A stretch of DNA of 48,079 nt from positions 1 through 48,079 of the forward strand of contig NZ_CAIZIZ010000325.1 in assembly GCF_903933125.1 (NCBI RefSeq). Reading direction: 5' to 3'. Positions 28,757-36,810 of this stretch are shown piece by piece. Each line of letters opens with the position of its first letter. Position 1 is the first letter of the stretch. This DNA is from an uncultured Lamprocystis sp. Lineage in GTDB: Bacteria; Pseudomonadota; Gammaproteobacteria; Chromatiales; Chromatiaceae. The position numbers and the translations under genes are program-made. The notes beneath the pieces were generated by a model that did no database searches, had not been told where the DNA came from, and saw only the letters and a program-made list of their open reading frames with translations.

Positions 28757-29824
28757 TCAGACGAGGGCATTGGCGGCGCGCCAGGCCAGCGGCGCGGTCC
28801 CGGACCAGCGCCGGAAGGCGCGGTTGAAGGCGCTGGGTTCAGTGTAGTCGAGTGCTGCTGCGATCTGCGCCACCGGCAGGCGGGTATCGCGCAGGAGCTG
28901 GCGCGCCATGTCGTAGCGCGTCACCGCGATCAACTCCTTGAAGCTGGTGCCCTGGTCCCGCAGGCGACGGTTCAGGGTGCGGGGATGGATAGAAAACAGC
29001 TTCGACACCTCCTCCAGGGAGGTCTCCGTTTGACCGGCACCGCCGACCAGCAGCCGGCGCAGCACGCGCCGCAATGGGTCGACGAAATCGCTACCGCCCT
29101 GTTCCGAAAGGGCGAGAATCTCCTGCATGGTCTGCTGATAGAGCACGGGGTCGGCGTCGTGCAGTGGGCGGTCGAGCCAAGCCGCGGCGAAGGCCACCGC
29201 GTTATGCTCGGCGCCAAACCTCAATCCGGTGCGGTAGAGGCGCTGGTAGGGCTCGCTATCGACGGGCCGCGGGCGGCACAGCCACACCTCGCTCGCCTGC
29301 CACCCTGGACCGGTCAGACCTTGCAAAATCCTGTAGATGATCGCCAAGGCGGCGTCATAGATTTGCTCGGTACCGGGGACCTCGGCCTGGTAGATCGTAT
29401 AGCCCAACAGCGCCCGGTCGCCGCTGACCCACAGTGCGGGTACGGCTCCGCGGTCATGGATATGCAGAAACAGAATGATGTTGCGCAGGGCGGTGCCGAG
29501 ATCGGGAGCATGGCGCGCAAGGTGCCCCAGGGCTCCCAGCACGGCCAGGTCTTGCCGCTCCCCGATCAGGAGTCCCAGATGAGGGCAACCGGTCCGGGTC
29601 GCGCACTGGGCAAGGAACCGGCCCCCGTCGGCAAAGGCGATGGTGTTCTCCGGGTCGGCGAAGAGGGCTGGGTCAAGCCGGGCCTCCGCGATCAACTGGC
29701 CCGGATCGTGGCCCATCTCCCTCAGCAACGCCGGTACCACGAGGAGCGGCGCCATGCGCACGCAACCCTCGTCCAAGAGGGCGAGATCGGCCAATGCGTG
29801 GCGACGGGCAGGGGATAGGCGCAC
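28757..29824 (-). CDS. AraC-family transcriptional regulator (Arabinose_bd-like N-terminus)
   Basis: Up to 355 residues. The N-terminal domain (LLVVPALLREMGHDPGQLIA, LDPALFADPENTIAFADGG, CPHLGLLIGERQDLAVLGAL, ALGHLARHAPDLGTALRNII) is the type found in OruR/ArgR-like AraC regulators; the C-terminal HTH18 region has VSKLFSIHPRTLNRRLRDQG and ALDYTEPSAFNRAFRRWSG. GTG 29824 opens the reading frame; ATG 29755 (24th codon) better matches the family start, and I consider it equally likely. It is adjacent to the channel gene, possibly its regulator. Confidence 0.88.
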   Translation of the reverse strand: MRLSPARRHALADLALLDEGCVRMAPLLVVPALLREMGHDPGQLIAEARLDPALFADPENTIAFADGGRFLAQCATRTGCPHLGLLIGERQDLAVLGALGHLARHAPDLGTALRNIILFLHIHDRGAVPALWVSGDRALLGYTIYQAEVPGTEQIYDAALAIIYRILQGLTGPGWQASEVWLCRPRPVDSEPYQRLYRTGLRFGAEHNAVAFAAAWLDRPLHDADPVLYQQTMQEILALSEQGGSDFVDPLRRVLRRLLVGGAGQTETSLEEVSKLFSIHPRTLNRRLRDQGTSFKELIAVTRYDMARQLLRDTRLPVAQIAAALDYTEPSAFNRAFRRWSGTAPLAWRAANALV

Positions 29825-30000
29825 CGTGGGATCGCTCCGGATGGCAAGTGGTAATTCCCTGTTCGTTTACCCTGTCTGTCGCGAAATGGCAAGGGCCCCG
29901 CGGATTGACATGCCATTGGTCAGCCAAGGGCTGGCGCTCAAGGCCGCGGTTCAGCGGCAGCGCGGTGTGTATCAATTGTCAGCCATAATCACCGCCCGCT

Positions 30001-30470
30001 CTAGTTCGCGGTCGCCGGATTTCTTTTAGCCGGTGGTGCCGACACGACTCTGGCGCCGACGTCCTTCAGCAATCGCTTGAACTCGGGCGAGTCCATGAGG
30101 ATCGTTCCGGCCGCCGCGCGTAGGCGATCGACGGCCTCGGCGGGCAGCACAAACGACGTCGGCTGCTGATTCAGATAGTCCCGTTCCGCCTTGTCCTTCA
30201 GCATCGGGAACGACACGTCGATGGCGTAGATCTCGGCATCGGGAACGCGCAACGCAGCGGCGACCGCCGGGTTCTTGTTGGTCGCGAAGGCGGCCGAGTT
30301 GCGAATCCGACGTAACGTCTGCCACCTCGCCGCCGTGTCTCTCAGCAGTTTGATGGCCTCATAGGAGACGGCGTCGATCGGCGCGCCGGCGCGGCCTTGC
30401 GCAGAACGTCCGCGGTGCCGGGCAGGCTCTCGGACTGGTTCCAGTTGGTCGGCTGTCGAGCGCCTTGCCG
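30001..30470 (-). pseudogene. Remnant of a patatin-like phospholipase (C-terminal part)
   Basis: 30384-30001 encodes DAVSYEAIKLLRDTAARWQT, AEIYAIDVSFPMLKDKAERD, LNQQPTSFVLPAEAVDRLRA and DSPEFKRLLKD, the C-terminal signature of exported bacterial patatin-like phospholipases. Just upstream, in another frame, TNWNQSESLPGTADVLRKAA joins it, so a frameshift lies near 30385-30400. The catalytic GxSxG and DGG parts are not visible. This is a broken gene. Confidence 0.6.
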
Positions 30471-31258
30471 TCGTACCCCAGGTGACCCGAACTCCGGCAG
30501 GACTGCCATCAGGTGCTCGCGCAGCGTCGCGATCATCCCGGTCACCATCCCCAGCGTTTCCTCCAATTCGATGACGTTGGCGAGACAGCGCAAGAAATTC
30601 CAACTCCCGGGCACCGCTGCGTGGGCCGCGTCCGCCGCCGCAGAGGCGATGGTCATCCGCCCCGTGTCGGCGTCCGGTACCAACTGCACCAGGGGATTCT
30701 TCTGGGTCGGACCCAGCCCGCCGGCAACCACCGGTGCCGGGAACCGCTTGCCTGGCCACCGTGGCGCACGCGCGCGACCGGTCCGACCACACTCCCGCCA
30801 CCCGCCAGGGCGGCACAGTGCAACCCCTGGCCAGGGCAAACTCACCCCGCAACAGCCAACGCCAGCGCCCACCGGTGCTGACGCCGCCCGATGTCAGCCG
30901 GCAACAGGGTTATGCTTCAGGGCTGGGCACGCGGCGCGCACCTTGCGGAAGGCCTCCTGTTGTTGCTAGTCTGTCCGCTATGCCAGGTGAGGCGAGCGGG
31001 GCATGGAGCACGAGTGGGCGACTGGTCATCGCCTCGCTATGCTGATTGGAGTGAATGGCAATTGCCCACGCGGGGTGACGGCGGTCTGGGCGTCCCACTC
31101 GACATGCGCTCTACCCCCAAATGTATCGACGGCTATCGAGCCGGTGAAAGGATCCAGTTGGTGGTTTTACGCGCACCCTGTGGGTGAAGAATCAGGCGGA
31201 ATTAGGGCGATTGCCGCCTTGCCCCCGACACCCTAATCGACGCTGGGCCTCCTGGCGA
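30471..31258. other. Region without a recognisable intact gene
   Basis: On the minus strand, an open stretch at about 30480-30870 has a helical piece (GSWNFLRCLANVIELEETLG, MVTGMIATLREHLMAVLPEF) that could be part of another decayed gene; it does not match the patatin fold. From 30870 to 31258 I see no gene. 31201-31207 (ATTAGGG) and 31231-31237 form a short inverted repeat downstream of the HAD gene. Confidence 0.4.
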
Positions 31259-31960
31259 TCATGCCACGGACTCGCCCCGCGGCTCCAGCCCGAAGGCATT
31301 GAGAACCCGGACACACAACTCCTGCGGGGTCCGCGCGATGACCTCGGCCGGAATGCCGTGCCGCGCGGTCAGCCGATCGAAATCCTCGAAGCCATAGGAC
31401 ACCATGAAGGGATACATGCCCGCACCCACGGCGGCCAGGTAATCCTTAGCCTCGTCGCCGCACGCATAGGCCCGGGCGGGATTGACGGCAAAGCGCGTGC
31501 GCAGGTCGCGGAACGCGGTGAGCTTCTCCTCGCTCAGCGGCAGATGCACAACAAAATCGAAACGGCCCGGATCGAACCCCTGACGGATAAACAGGCGCTC
31601 CAGGGTCAGCACGGGCTCGCGGGTGATGTTACGGGTGACGATCCCGATGCGCAGGTCCGGCTGTTGCGTGAGCTGCTGCATCAGATCCCTGATCCCGGCA
31701 TAGAGCTCGGCCTGCTCGCGGTAGACGTCGGTCAGGGTGTCGATCAGCCGGGAGCGCTTGCGACCCGCGATCTGTTTGCGCAAATTGCGCGGAAACTCCT
31801 TGAGCCCCCCCAAATATTTGAACATGTTACGGCGTTTCTGGAAACGCACGAGCGGCCCGATGTCCATGCCGTGGAGGGCAAAGGTCTGGTCGATGGCGCT
31901 GAAGGCATCAATGGTGGTGCCGTCGGCGTCGAGGATCACCAGGCGGTCGTTGCTGTACAT
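31259..31960 (-). CDS. HAD-superfamily hydrolase
   Basis: 233 residues. Motif I VILDADGTTIDAF gives nucleophile Asp and acid-base Asp two residues on; motif II IGIVTRNITR; motif III KLTAFRDL; motif IV ACGDEAKDYLAAVGAGM. The helical cap (about 20-95: FQKRRNMFKYLGGLKEFPRN) is of the subclass I phosphatase type. Likely a cytosolic small-molecule phosphatase; substrate unknown. The start ATG 31960 has only a weak ribosome site. It is convergent with nothing obvious; ackA lies upstream on the same strand with a terminator between. Confidence 0.85.
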   Translation of the reverse strand: MYSNDRLVILDADGTTIDAFSAIDQTFALHGMDIGPLVRFQKRRNMFKYLGGLKEFPRNLRKQIAGRKRSRLIDTLTDVYREQAELYAGIRDLMQQLTQQPDLRIGIVTRNITREPVLTLERLFIRQGFDPGRFDFVVHLPLSEEKLTAFRDLRTRFAVNPARAYACGDEAKDYLAAVGAGMYPFMVSYGFEDFDRLTARHGIPAEVIARTPQELCVRVLNAFGLEPRGESVA

Positions 31961-32037
31961 ACTGGTCGGGTCCGGGGAGCAGGATATGCCGCCGCGTATT
32001 GTCCCCTTATGCCCGTCATCTTGTCACCGTTGAACCG

Positions 32038-32062
32038 AAAAAAGCTGTCGGCAGCCAGCTTT
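32038..32062 (-). terminator. Intrinsic terminator of ackA
   Basis: On the minus strand AAAGCTG, an 8-nt loop and CAGCTTT lead into further T residues (T6 in all). It lies about 75 nt after the ackA stop. Confidence 0.75.
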
Positions 32063-32070
32063 CCCCCGGA

Positions 32071-32136
32071 CAGCCCCTTGTGTACGGGCGGGTTTGAAAC
32101 CCGCCCCTACGTCCGGTTATCACGTCCGACGGCCAT
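32071..32136. repeat. REP-like repeat copy 1
   Basis: 66 bp containing a hairpin (GGGCGGGTT, TGA loop, AACCCGCCC at 32086-32106) followed by CTACGTCCGGTTATCACG and TCCGACGGCCAT. A second, diverged copy in the same orientation lies at 36116-36182. Both sit immediately 3' of a minus-strand gene stop (one and five bases away), as palindromic units often do. Confidence 0.8.
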
Positions 32137-32137
32137 C

Positions 32138-33352
32138 CTAACCGCCCCCAGCCTCAGACACCGCCGCCAGCGCCTGGCGGGCGATGGCCAGTTCCTCGTT
32201 GGTGGGGATGACCAGGACCCGCACCCGGCTGTCCGCCGCGCTGATGGTCCGCTCGCCCCGTGCGGAGGACTGGTTGGCACCCTCGTCCAGTCGGATTCCC
32301 AGATTCTCCAGCCCCGTGCAGGAACGGCGGCGAATGTTCGCATCGTTTTCGCCGATGCCGCCGGTGAAGACGATGGCGTCCACCCGACCCAACTCGGCGT
32401 AGTAGGCGCCGATGTATTTCTTAATGCGCTGCGCGGTGATGCCGATGGCCAGTTCAGCAGCGTCATCACCATCGGCCGCCCGCCGTTGAATCTCACGCAT
32501 GTCGTTGACTCCGCACAGCCCGAGGAGTCCGCTCTGGCGGTTCAGGAGATCGTCCAGCGCCGGTTCGTTCAACCCCAGTTGATCGGCGAGGTAGAACAAA
32601 ATCGCGGGGTCGATATCCCCGCAGCGGGTTCCCATGACCAACCCCTCCAGCGGCGTCATCCCCATGGAGGTGTCGATGCTGCGCCCGGCACCAATGGCCG
32701 TGGCACTGGCCCCGTTACCCAAGTGCAAGGTGATCAGGTTGCACTGGTCGAAGGCCAACCCCAACACGGCGGCGGCGCGTTCCCCGACATAGTGATGGGA
32801 GGTGCCGTGAAACCCATAGCGCCGCACCCGGTAGCGCGTATACAGATATTCCGGGATGGCGTAGCGATAGGCGGTGCGCGGCATGGTTTGGTGGAACGCG
32901 GTATCAAAAACCGCCACCGAGGGCACCTGCGGAAAGAGCCGGCGCGCCACCAGGATCCCGTCAAGATTGGCGGGATTGTGTAGAGGCGCCAGCGCCGACA
33001 TCTCGCGGATCGCCTCGACCACGGCGTCATCAACCACCGTCGGACGGTGAAAACGCTCGCCGCCATGCACCACCCGATGGCCGATAGCGGCCAACTCGGC
33101 CAAATCGGCCAGCACGCCGGCCGCCCGCAATCCGGCGATGATGTGGTCGATACCGTCCTGATGGCTGGGGATGGCGATGCCCTGCCTGCCGGTTTGCACA
33201 GGCCCATCCGGCGCTTGCCAAGTGTATTCGACCTCTCCTTCGGCCTCACCGATCCGGGAGACGACACCGGAGGCAATCACCTGCCAGCCCGAGCCCTCGA
33301 AGAGCTGAAATTTGATGGATGAACTACCGGAGTTCAGGACCAGAACCTTCAT
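32138..33352 (-). CDS. ackA: Acetate kinase
   Basis: 404 residues from ATG 33352 with AGGG 8 nt upstream; upstream codons cross a repeat and are rejected. VLVLNSGSSSIKFQLFEG, IGHRVVHGGERFH, AVFDTAFHQTMP, HLGNGASATAIGAGRSIDTS, GMTPLEGLVMGTR and IVFTGGIGEND are the full acetokinase signatures. It interconverts acetyl phosphate plus ADP and acetate plus ATP in the cytosol. pta lies upstream on the same strand with a 315-nt gap holding an inverted-repeat element, so the two may be separately transcribed here. Confidence 0.97.
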   Translation of the reverse strand: MKVLVLNSGSSSIKFQLFEGSGWQVIASGVVSRIGEAEGEVEYTWQAPDGPVQTGRQGIAIPSHQDGIDHIIAGLRAAGVLADLAELAAIGHRVVHGGERFHRPTVVDDAVVEAIREMSALAPLHNPANLDGILVARRLFPQVPSVAVFDTAFHQTMPRTAYRYAIPEYLYTRYRVRRYGFHGTSHHYVGERAAAVLGLAFDQCNLITLHLGNGASATAIGAGRSIDTSMGMTPLEGLVMGTRCGDIDPAILFYLADQLGLNEPALDDLLNRQSGLLGLCGVNDMREIQRRAADGDDAAELAIGITAQRIKKYIGAYYAELGRVDAIVFTGGIGENDANIRRRSCTGLENLGIRLDEGANQSSARGERTISAADSRVRVLVIPTNEELAIARQALAAVSEAGGG

Positions 33353-33401
33353 GTCGATTACCCTAAGCAACGCGTCAGAAATAAGTGAACCAACGGATAC
33401 A

Positions 33402-33596
33402 ATCGTTGTCGTTGTCGTAATCGGAGAACGATGCAATTCGTGATCATCGTTCCAGCCGGCCGCAGACGGTCCGCACCGCGGACGGTAACACCCTGATCTG
33501 TCAGGCCCGCTGTGCGGACCAACGGCCGCGCAGATCGCAAGGTGGCCGGGTTGATGACCAATGCCTCATAACCTCGATTACGACAACGACAACGAC
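33402..33596. mobile_element. 195-bp element bounded by inverted 22-bp repeats between pta and ackA
   Basis: Left end 33402-33423 and right end 33575-33596 are inverted copies (21 of 22 positions) of the window's dispersed TCGTTGTCGTTGTCGTAATC repeat. The interior has no gene. Layout is MITE-like, but no clear target duplication is seen, so it might simply be two separate repeat copies. Confidence 0.55.
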
Positions 33597-33667
33597 GGAC
33601 GCAAATGCGCTTCCTAATGGACTCGTCTCGCTTATTCGTGAACGGTCCCTAGGGCGCGGTTGGCGGC

Positions 33668-35827
33668 TCAACCCGGCTCGCGCTGCACTTGGGCTTTCAC
33701 TTGCACCAGAGCATCCGTCGTCACGCAAGCCGCTGATCGAGACCCGTCAGTCTGGGCCTGAATCGCGGTGATGGCGACGGTGTTGACGATATCGGTTACG
33801 GTGCAGCCGCGACTCAAATCGTTGACCGGCTTCTTGAGGCCCTGCAAAATCGGCCCGATCGCCACGGCCCCGGAGCTGCGCTGAACCGCCTTGTAGGTGT
33901 TGTTGCCGGTATTGAGATCCGGGAAAATCAGGACCGTCGCGTGCCCTGCGACCTTGCTCTCCGGCATCTTGGACGCGGCCACCCCGGGGTCCACCGCGGC
34001 GTCGTACTGGATCGGACCTTCGATCGCGATGTCCAGGCGCGACTCCCGAACGATGCGCACCGCCTCGCGCACCCGGTCCACGTCCTCGCCCTTACCGGAG
34101 GTTCCGCTTGAATACGACAGCATGGCAACCCGCGGTTCAACGCCGAAGGCGGCGGCCGTCTCCGCGGACGAAATGGCGATATTCGCGAGTTGTTCCGCGT
34201 TTGGGTTCGGATTGATTGCGCAGTCCCCGTACACCAGAACCCCGTTCGGCAGGCACATGAAGATGACGCTGGACACGAGTTTGGTGCCCGGCTTGGTCCG
34301 GATGGTCTCGAACGCGGGCCGGATGGTGTGCTGAGTCGTGTGGGTCGCCCCCGAGACCATGCCGTCGGCATCGCCCGCGTAGACCATCAGGGTGCCGAAA
34401 TAGCTCACGTCCACCAGAGCATCGTTGGCCATCTCCTCGGAGATCCCCTTGTTCTTCCGCAGTTCGTAATAGATCCGGGCATAGCGCTCACGATCCGGGG
34501 AAACGGACGGATCGATGATCTCGATCCCTTCGAGCTTGAGACCGAGGTCGGTAACTCGCCGCCGAATCCGCTCCGGGTTGCCGAGCAGCGTCAAGTCAAC
34601 CACCGAGCGGAGGGTCAGAATCTCCGCGGCACGCAGGATGCGCTCGTCGCCCCCCTCCGGCAGGACGATCCGGCGCCGGTCGGCCTTGGCCCGACGGATC
34701 AACTGATACTCGAACATCAATGGCGTAATCCGCCCGGACTGGCTCCCGCTGATCCGTGCGCGCAGGTCGTCCACGTCCACGTTGGACTCGAAGGCCCCCA
34801 GGGCCGTAGCGATCTTGCGCTCATCGCTGGGCATGATGGTCGCCTGGATACGGTTGACGTCCAGCACCGTGTCGAAGGTATCGGTCGGTACGCTCAGGAT
34901 CGACAGCTTGGTACGCTCCAAGCCGGAGATCACGCGCTGCAGACTGGGCGCCGGGCGCAGACCGCCGGTCAGCAATAGCCCCGCAACCCGCGGACAGGAG
35001 ATTGAAGCGTCGGCCGCCAGACACGCCAGGATGATGTCGGAGCGGTCACCGGGAGTGATGATCAGACAGCCGTCCTCGACATTATCCAGGAAGCCCGCCA
35101 CCTCCATCGCGCCGACCTTGAAGGTGGCGACCGCCTGATTCAGGCTTTCACCCTCACCGCGCAGACACTCCGCCCCCAGGGCCTGGGCCACCTCACCCAT
35201 GGTCGGCATCCCCAGGGCCGGGTCTTCCGGGATGATGTAAACATGCTCGTTCGCCAGCATCAGGGCGCGGATTCCCGCCTGCACCTCGGCCACGTGCTCC
35301 GGTGCGATCCCGTTGATGAAGCTGACGAGGAAGTCCCCGCCGCGATTGCGCATCGACGTGTGGGCCTGCTGCAGGGCGCGCAGGCACATATCCGGATTGC
35401 GCCGGAAGCCCTTGACTACCAGCACCAGGGCGCAGCCCAGATTGTTCGCCAGATCGGCGTTGAAGTCGAACCCGAGCGAAGGCACCTGCTCGTTGAAGTC
35501 AGTCCCGGCGCACACCACCAGGTCGCACGACTCCTTGAGCAAGGTGAATTTGTTGAGGATCAACTCCAGGAGATCATCGTAGCGGCCGGCCGCGACCAGT
35601 TGGCCCGCGGTCTGGGCGGTGCAGCCGTAGAGCATCTCCGGCGGGGATGGCAGGTTGTAACGGCCGCGGACCAGGTTGGTCAGGTTATCCTGCTCCACCC
35701 CCGCGGCGACCATCGGACGGAAAAACCCCAGGCGGAGATTCACCGTCGACAACATCTCCATGAATCCCAACACCACGGCCGACTTGCCACTGCCAAAACT
35801 GGCGCCGGCGATATAAACGCTTTGCAT
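33668..35827 (-). CDS. pta: Phosphate acetyltransferase, long form
   Basis: 719 residues. The N-terminal P-loop/cobyrinic-acid synthase-like region (VYIAGASFGSGKSAVVLGF) and the middle DRTGG domain (TPGDRSDIILACLAADASIS) precede the catalytic PTA_PTB domain (about 395-710: RRIVLPEGGDERILRAAEIL, YAGDADGMVSGATHTTQHTI, VFGDCAINPN-like VYGDCAINPNPNA, MLSYSSGTSGKGEDVDRVRE, EGPIQYDAA, LIFPDLNTGNNTYKAVQRSS, GPILQGLKKPVNDLSRGC). It converts acetyl-CoA and phosphate to acetyl phosphate and works with ackA downstream. The long form carries regulatory N-terminal domains as in enterobacteria. Confidence 0.97.
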   Translation of the reverse strand: MQSVYIAGASFGSGKSAVVLGFMEMLSTVNLRLGFFRPMVAAGVEQDNLTNLVRGRYNLPSPPEMLYGCTAQTAGQLVAAGRYDDLLELILNKFTLLKESCDLVVCAGTDFNEQVPSLGFDFNADLANNLGCALVLVVKGFRRNPDMCLRALQQAHTSMRNRGGDFLVSFINGIAPEHVAEVQAGIRALMLANEHVYIIPEDPALGMPTMGEVAQALGAECLRGEGESLNQAVATFKVGAMEVAGFLDNVEDGCLIITPGDRSDIILACLAADASISCPRVAGLLLTGGLRPAPSLQRVISGLERTKLSILSVPTDTFDTVLDVNRIQATIMPSDERKIATALGAFESNVDVDDLRARISGSQSGRITPLMFEYQLIRRAKADRRRIVLPEGGDERILRAAEILTLRSVVDLTLLGNPERIRRRVTDLGLKLEGIEIIDPSVSPDRERYARIYYELRKNKGISEEMANDALVDVSYFGTLMVYAGDADGMVSGATHTTQHTIRPAFETIRTKPGTKLVSSVIFMCLPNGVLVYGDCAINPNPNAEQLANIAISSAETAAAFGVEPRVAMLSYSSGTSGKGEDVDRVREAVRIVRESRLDIAIEGPIQYDAAVDPGVAASKMPESKVAGHATVLIFPDLNTGNNTYKAVQRSSGAVAIGPILQGLKKPVNDLSRGCTVTDIVNTVAITAIQAQTDGSRSAACVTTDALVQVKAQVQREPG

Positions 35828-36115
35828 TGTTACACCTCAACAATAAGGAAGACGGCAACGCGGGGCGGACGGACCCTCGCGATGCTGCACTGCAACAATT
35901 GTCGCACGCGGACCCACCGGGCGACGAGCACTGTTCGCGTCCGCACGTTACAAAGACACGGCGGGTCCGCACGCTGTCAGGTTCCTGCGGACTTCAGCAA
36001 CTCGAGCAATCGACAGGGGCGCTCCGCGACCTTGTTCATTGGATCACCGGAGACGAACAGGCTCACCGTCCCGTGAGCCGGAACCTGCATGTAGCCTTCG
36101 CACCGGATAGCCAGA
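35828..36115. other. Non-coding stretch between pta and the DUF4160-DUF2442 gene
   Basis: No gene supported. It holds the pta upstream region and a 7-bp stem-loop (GGCTCAC at 36060-36066, GTGAGCC at 36073-36079). Confidence 0.5.
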
Positions 36116-36182
36116 CAGACCCTTGGTGTCAGGGCGAGTATTAAACCTGCCCTTACGTCCGGTGATCACGTTCGACGGCTAT
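36116..36182. repeat. REP-like repeat copy 2
   Basis: 67 bp aligning with 32071-32136 (shared ACGTCCGGT.ATCACGT.CGACGG core). The hairpin is degenerate here (AGGGCGAGT, AACCTGCCCT). Copy ends five bases before the stop of the DUF4160-DUF2442 gene on the minus strand. Confidence 0.75.
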
Positions 36183-36187
36183 AAACG

Positions 36188-36676
36188 TCAGGGGAGATCC
36201 TCACCATGCTGCCAAAGCTCGTGTTCGCTGAGATCGATATCGGCATTCCAGGAAACCGCGTACCCGCCCTGCTCGACCGCAACCCTCCCGAAGAGCGACT
36301 GATCTCTCAGTGGCGCAAACACCTCGTCATCGAGCAGAGGGGTGACGTCGTAGCGCTTGCGCCGCCCATCGGTGAAGGTCACGATCAAGCAATGGTTGGC
36401 CAGGGGCTCGACACTGACGATACGGGGCATACGCATCACATTGAGGGCTGTTTGCGCGCCTGAGTCTTCCACCGGATCTTCCACGGCCTGGGTCAGTGTG
36501 GCCCATTCAACGACCAGACTCTTCGCCCGGACGGGTAGGTGGCCGGCGATCATTTCCAGTGTCTCGACATCGAACAGGGCGTGGTCATCGCCGCAAATGA
36601 CATGGAAATGGGGTGGCGAATGGTCGCCGGCGTACTGCTTGATCAGAATTCCATAGGGTCTGGCGATCTCTGGCAT
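36188..36676 (-). CDS. DUF4160-DUF2442 fusion protein
   Basis: 162 residues from ATG 36676. Residues 1-75 are DUF4160 (MPEIARPYGILIKQYAGDHS, PPHFHVICGDDHALFDVETL) and about 82-160 DUF2442 (PRIVSVEPLANHCLIVTFTD, VTPLLDDEVFAPLRDQSLF, YAVSWNADIDLSEHELW). Usually these are two small neighbouring genes of suspected toxin-antitoxin type; here they are one ORF with a linker QAVEDPVEDSGAQTALNV. The gene is downstream of the STAND gene by about 130 nt on the same strand. Function unproven. Confidence 0.8.
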   Translation of the reverse strand: MPEIARPYGILIKQYAGDHSPPHFHVICGDDHALFDVETLEMIAGHLPVRAKSLVVEWATLTQAVEDPVEDSGAQTALNVMRMPRIVSVEPLANHCLIVTFTDGRRKRYDVTPLLDDEVFAPLRDQSLFGRVAVEQGGYAVSWNADIDLSEHELWQHGEDLP

Positions 36677-36810
36677 GTGCTCAAATCTCGTGTTACCGGG
36701 TCGGCGCGAGCCCTGCAGTGGTGGCCGCGACGCCAACTCGGATCGCACACAACGCTGAAGCGTCGGCGCTTGAAGGGGTCGTCTCGCGATTGGACCGGAC
36801 ATCGCGCTGT

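Noticed and set aside
30891-31187. Small plus-strand gene near 31 kb
   Set aside because: No ribosome site, no recognisable domain, composition typical of non-coding shadow frames.
31184-32983. 599-codon plus-strand frame over the HAD and ackA genes
   Set aside because: Antisense shadow of two well-recognised genes.
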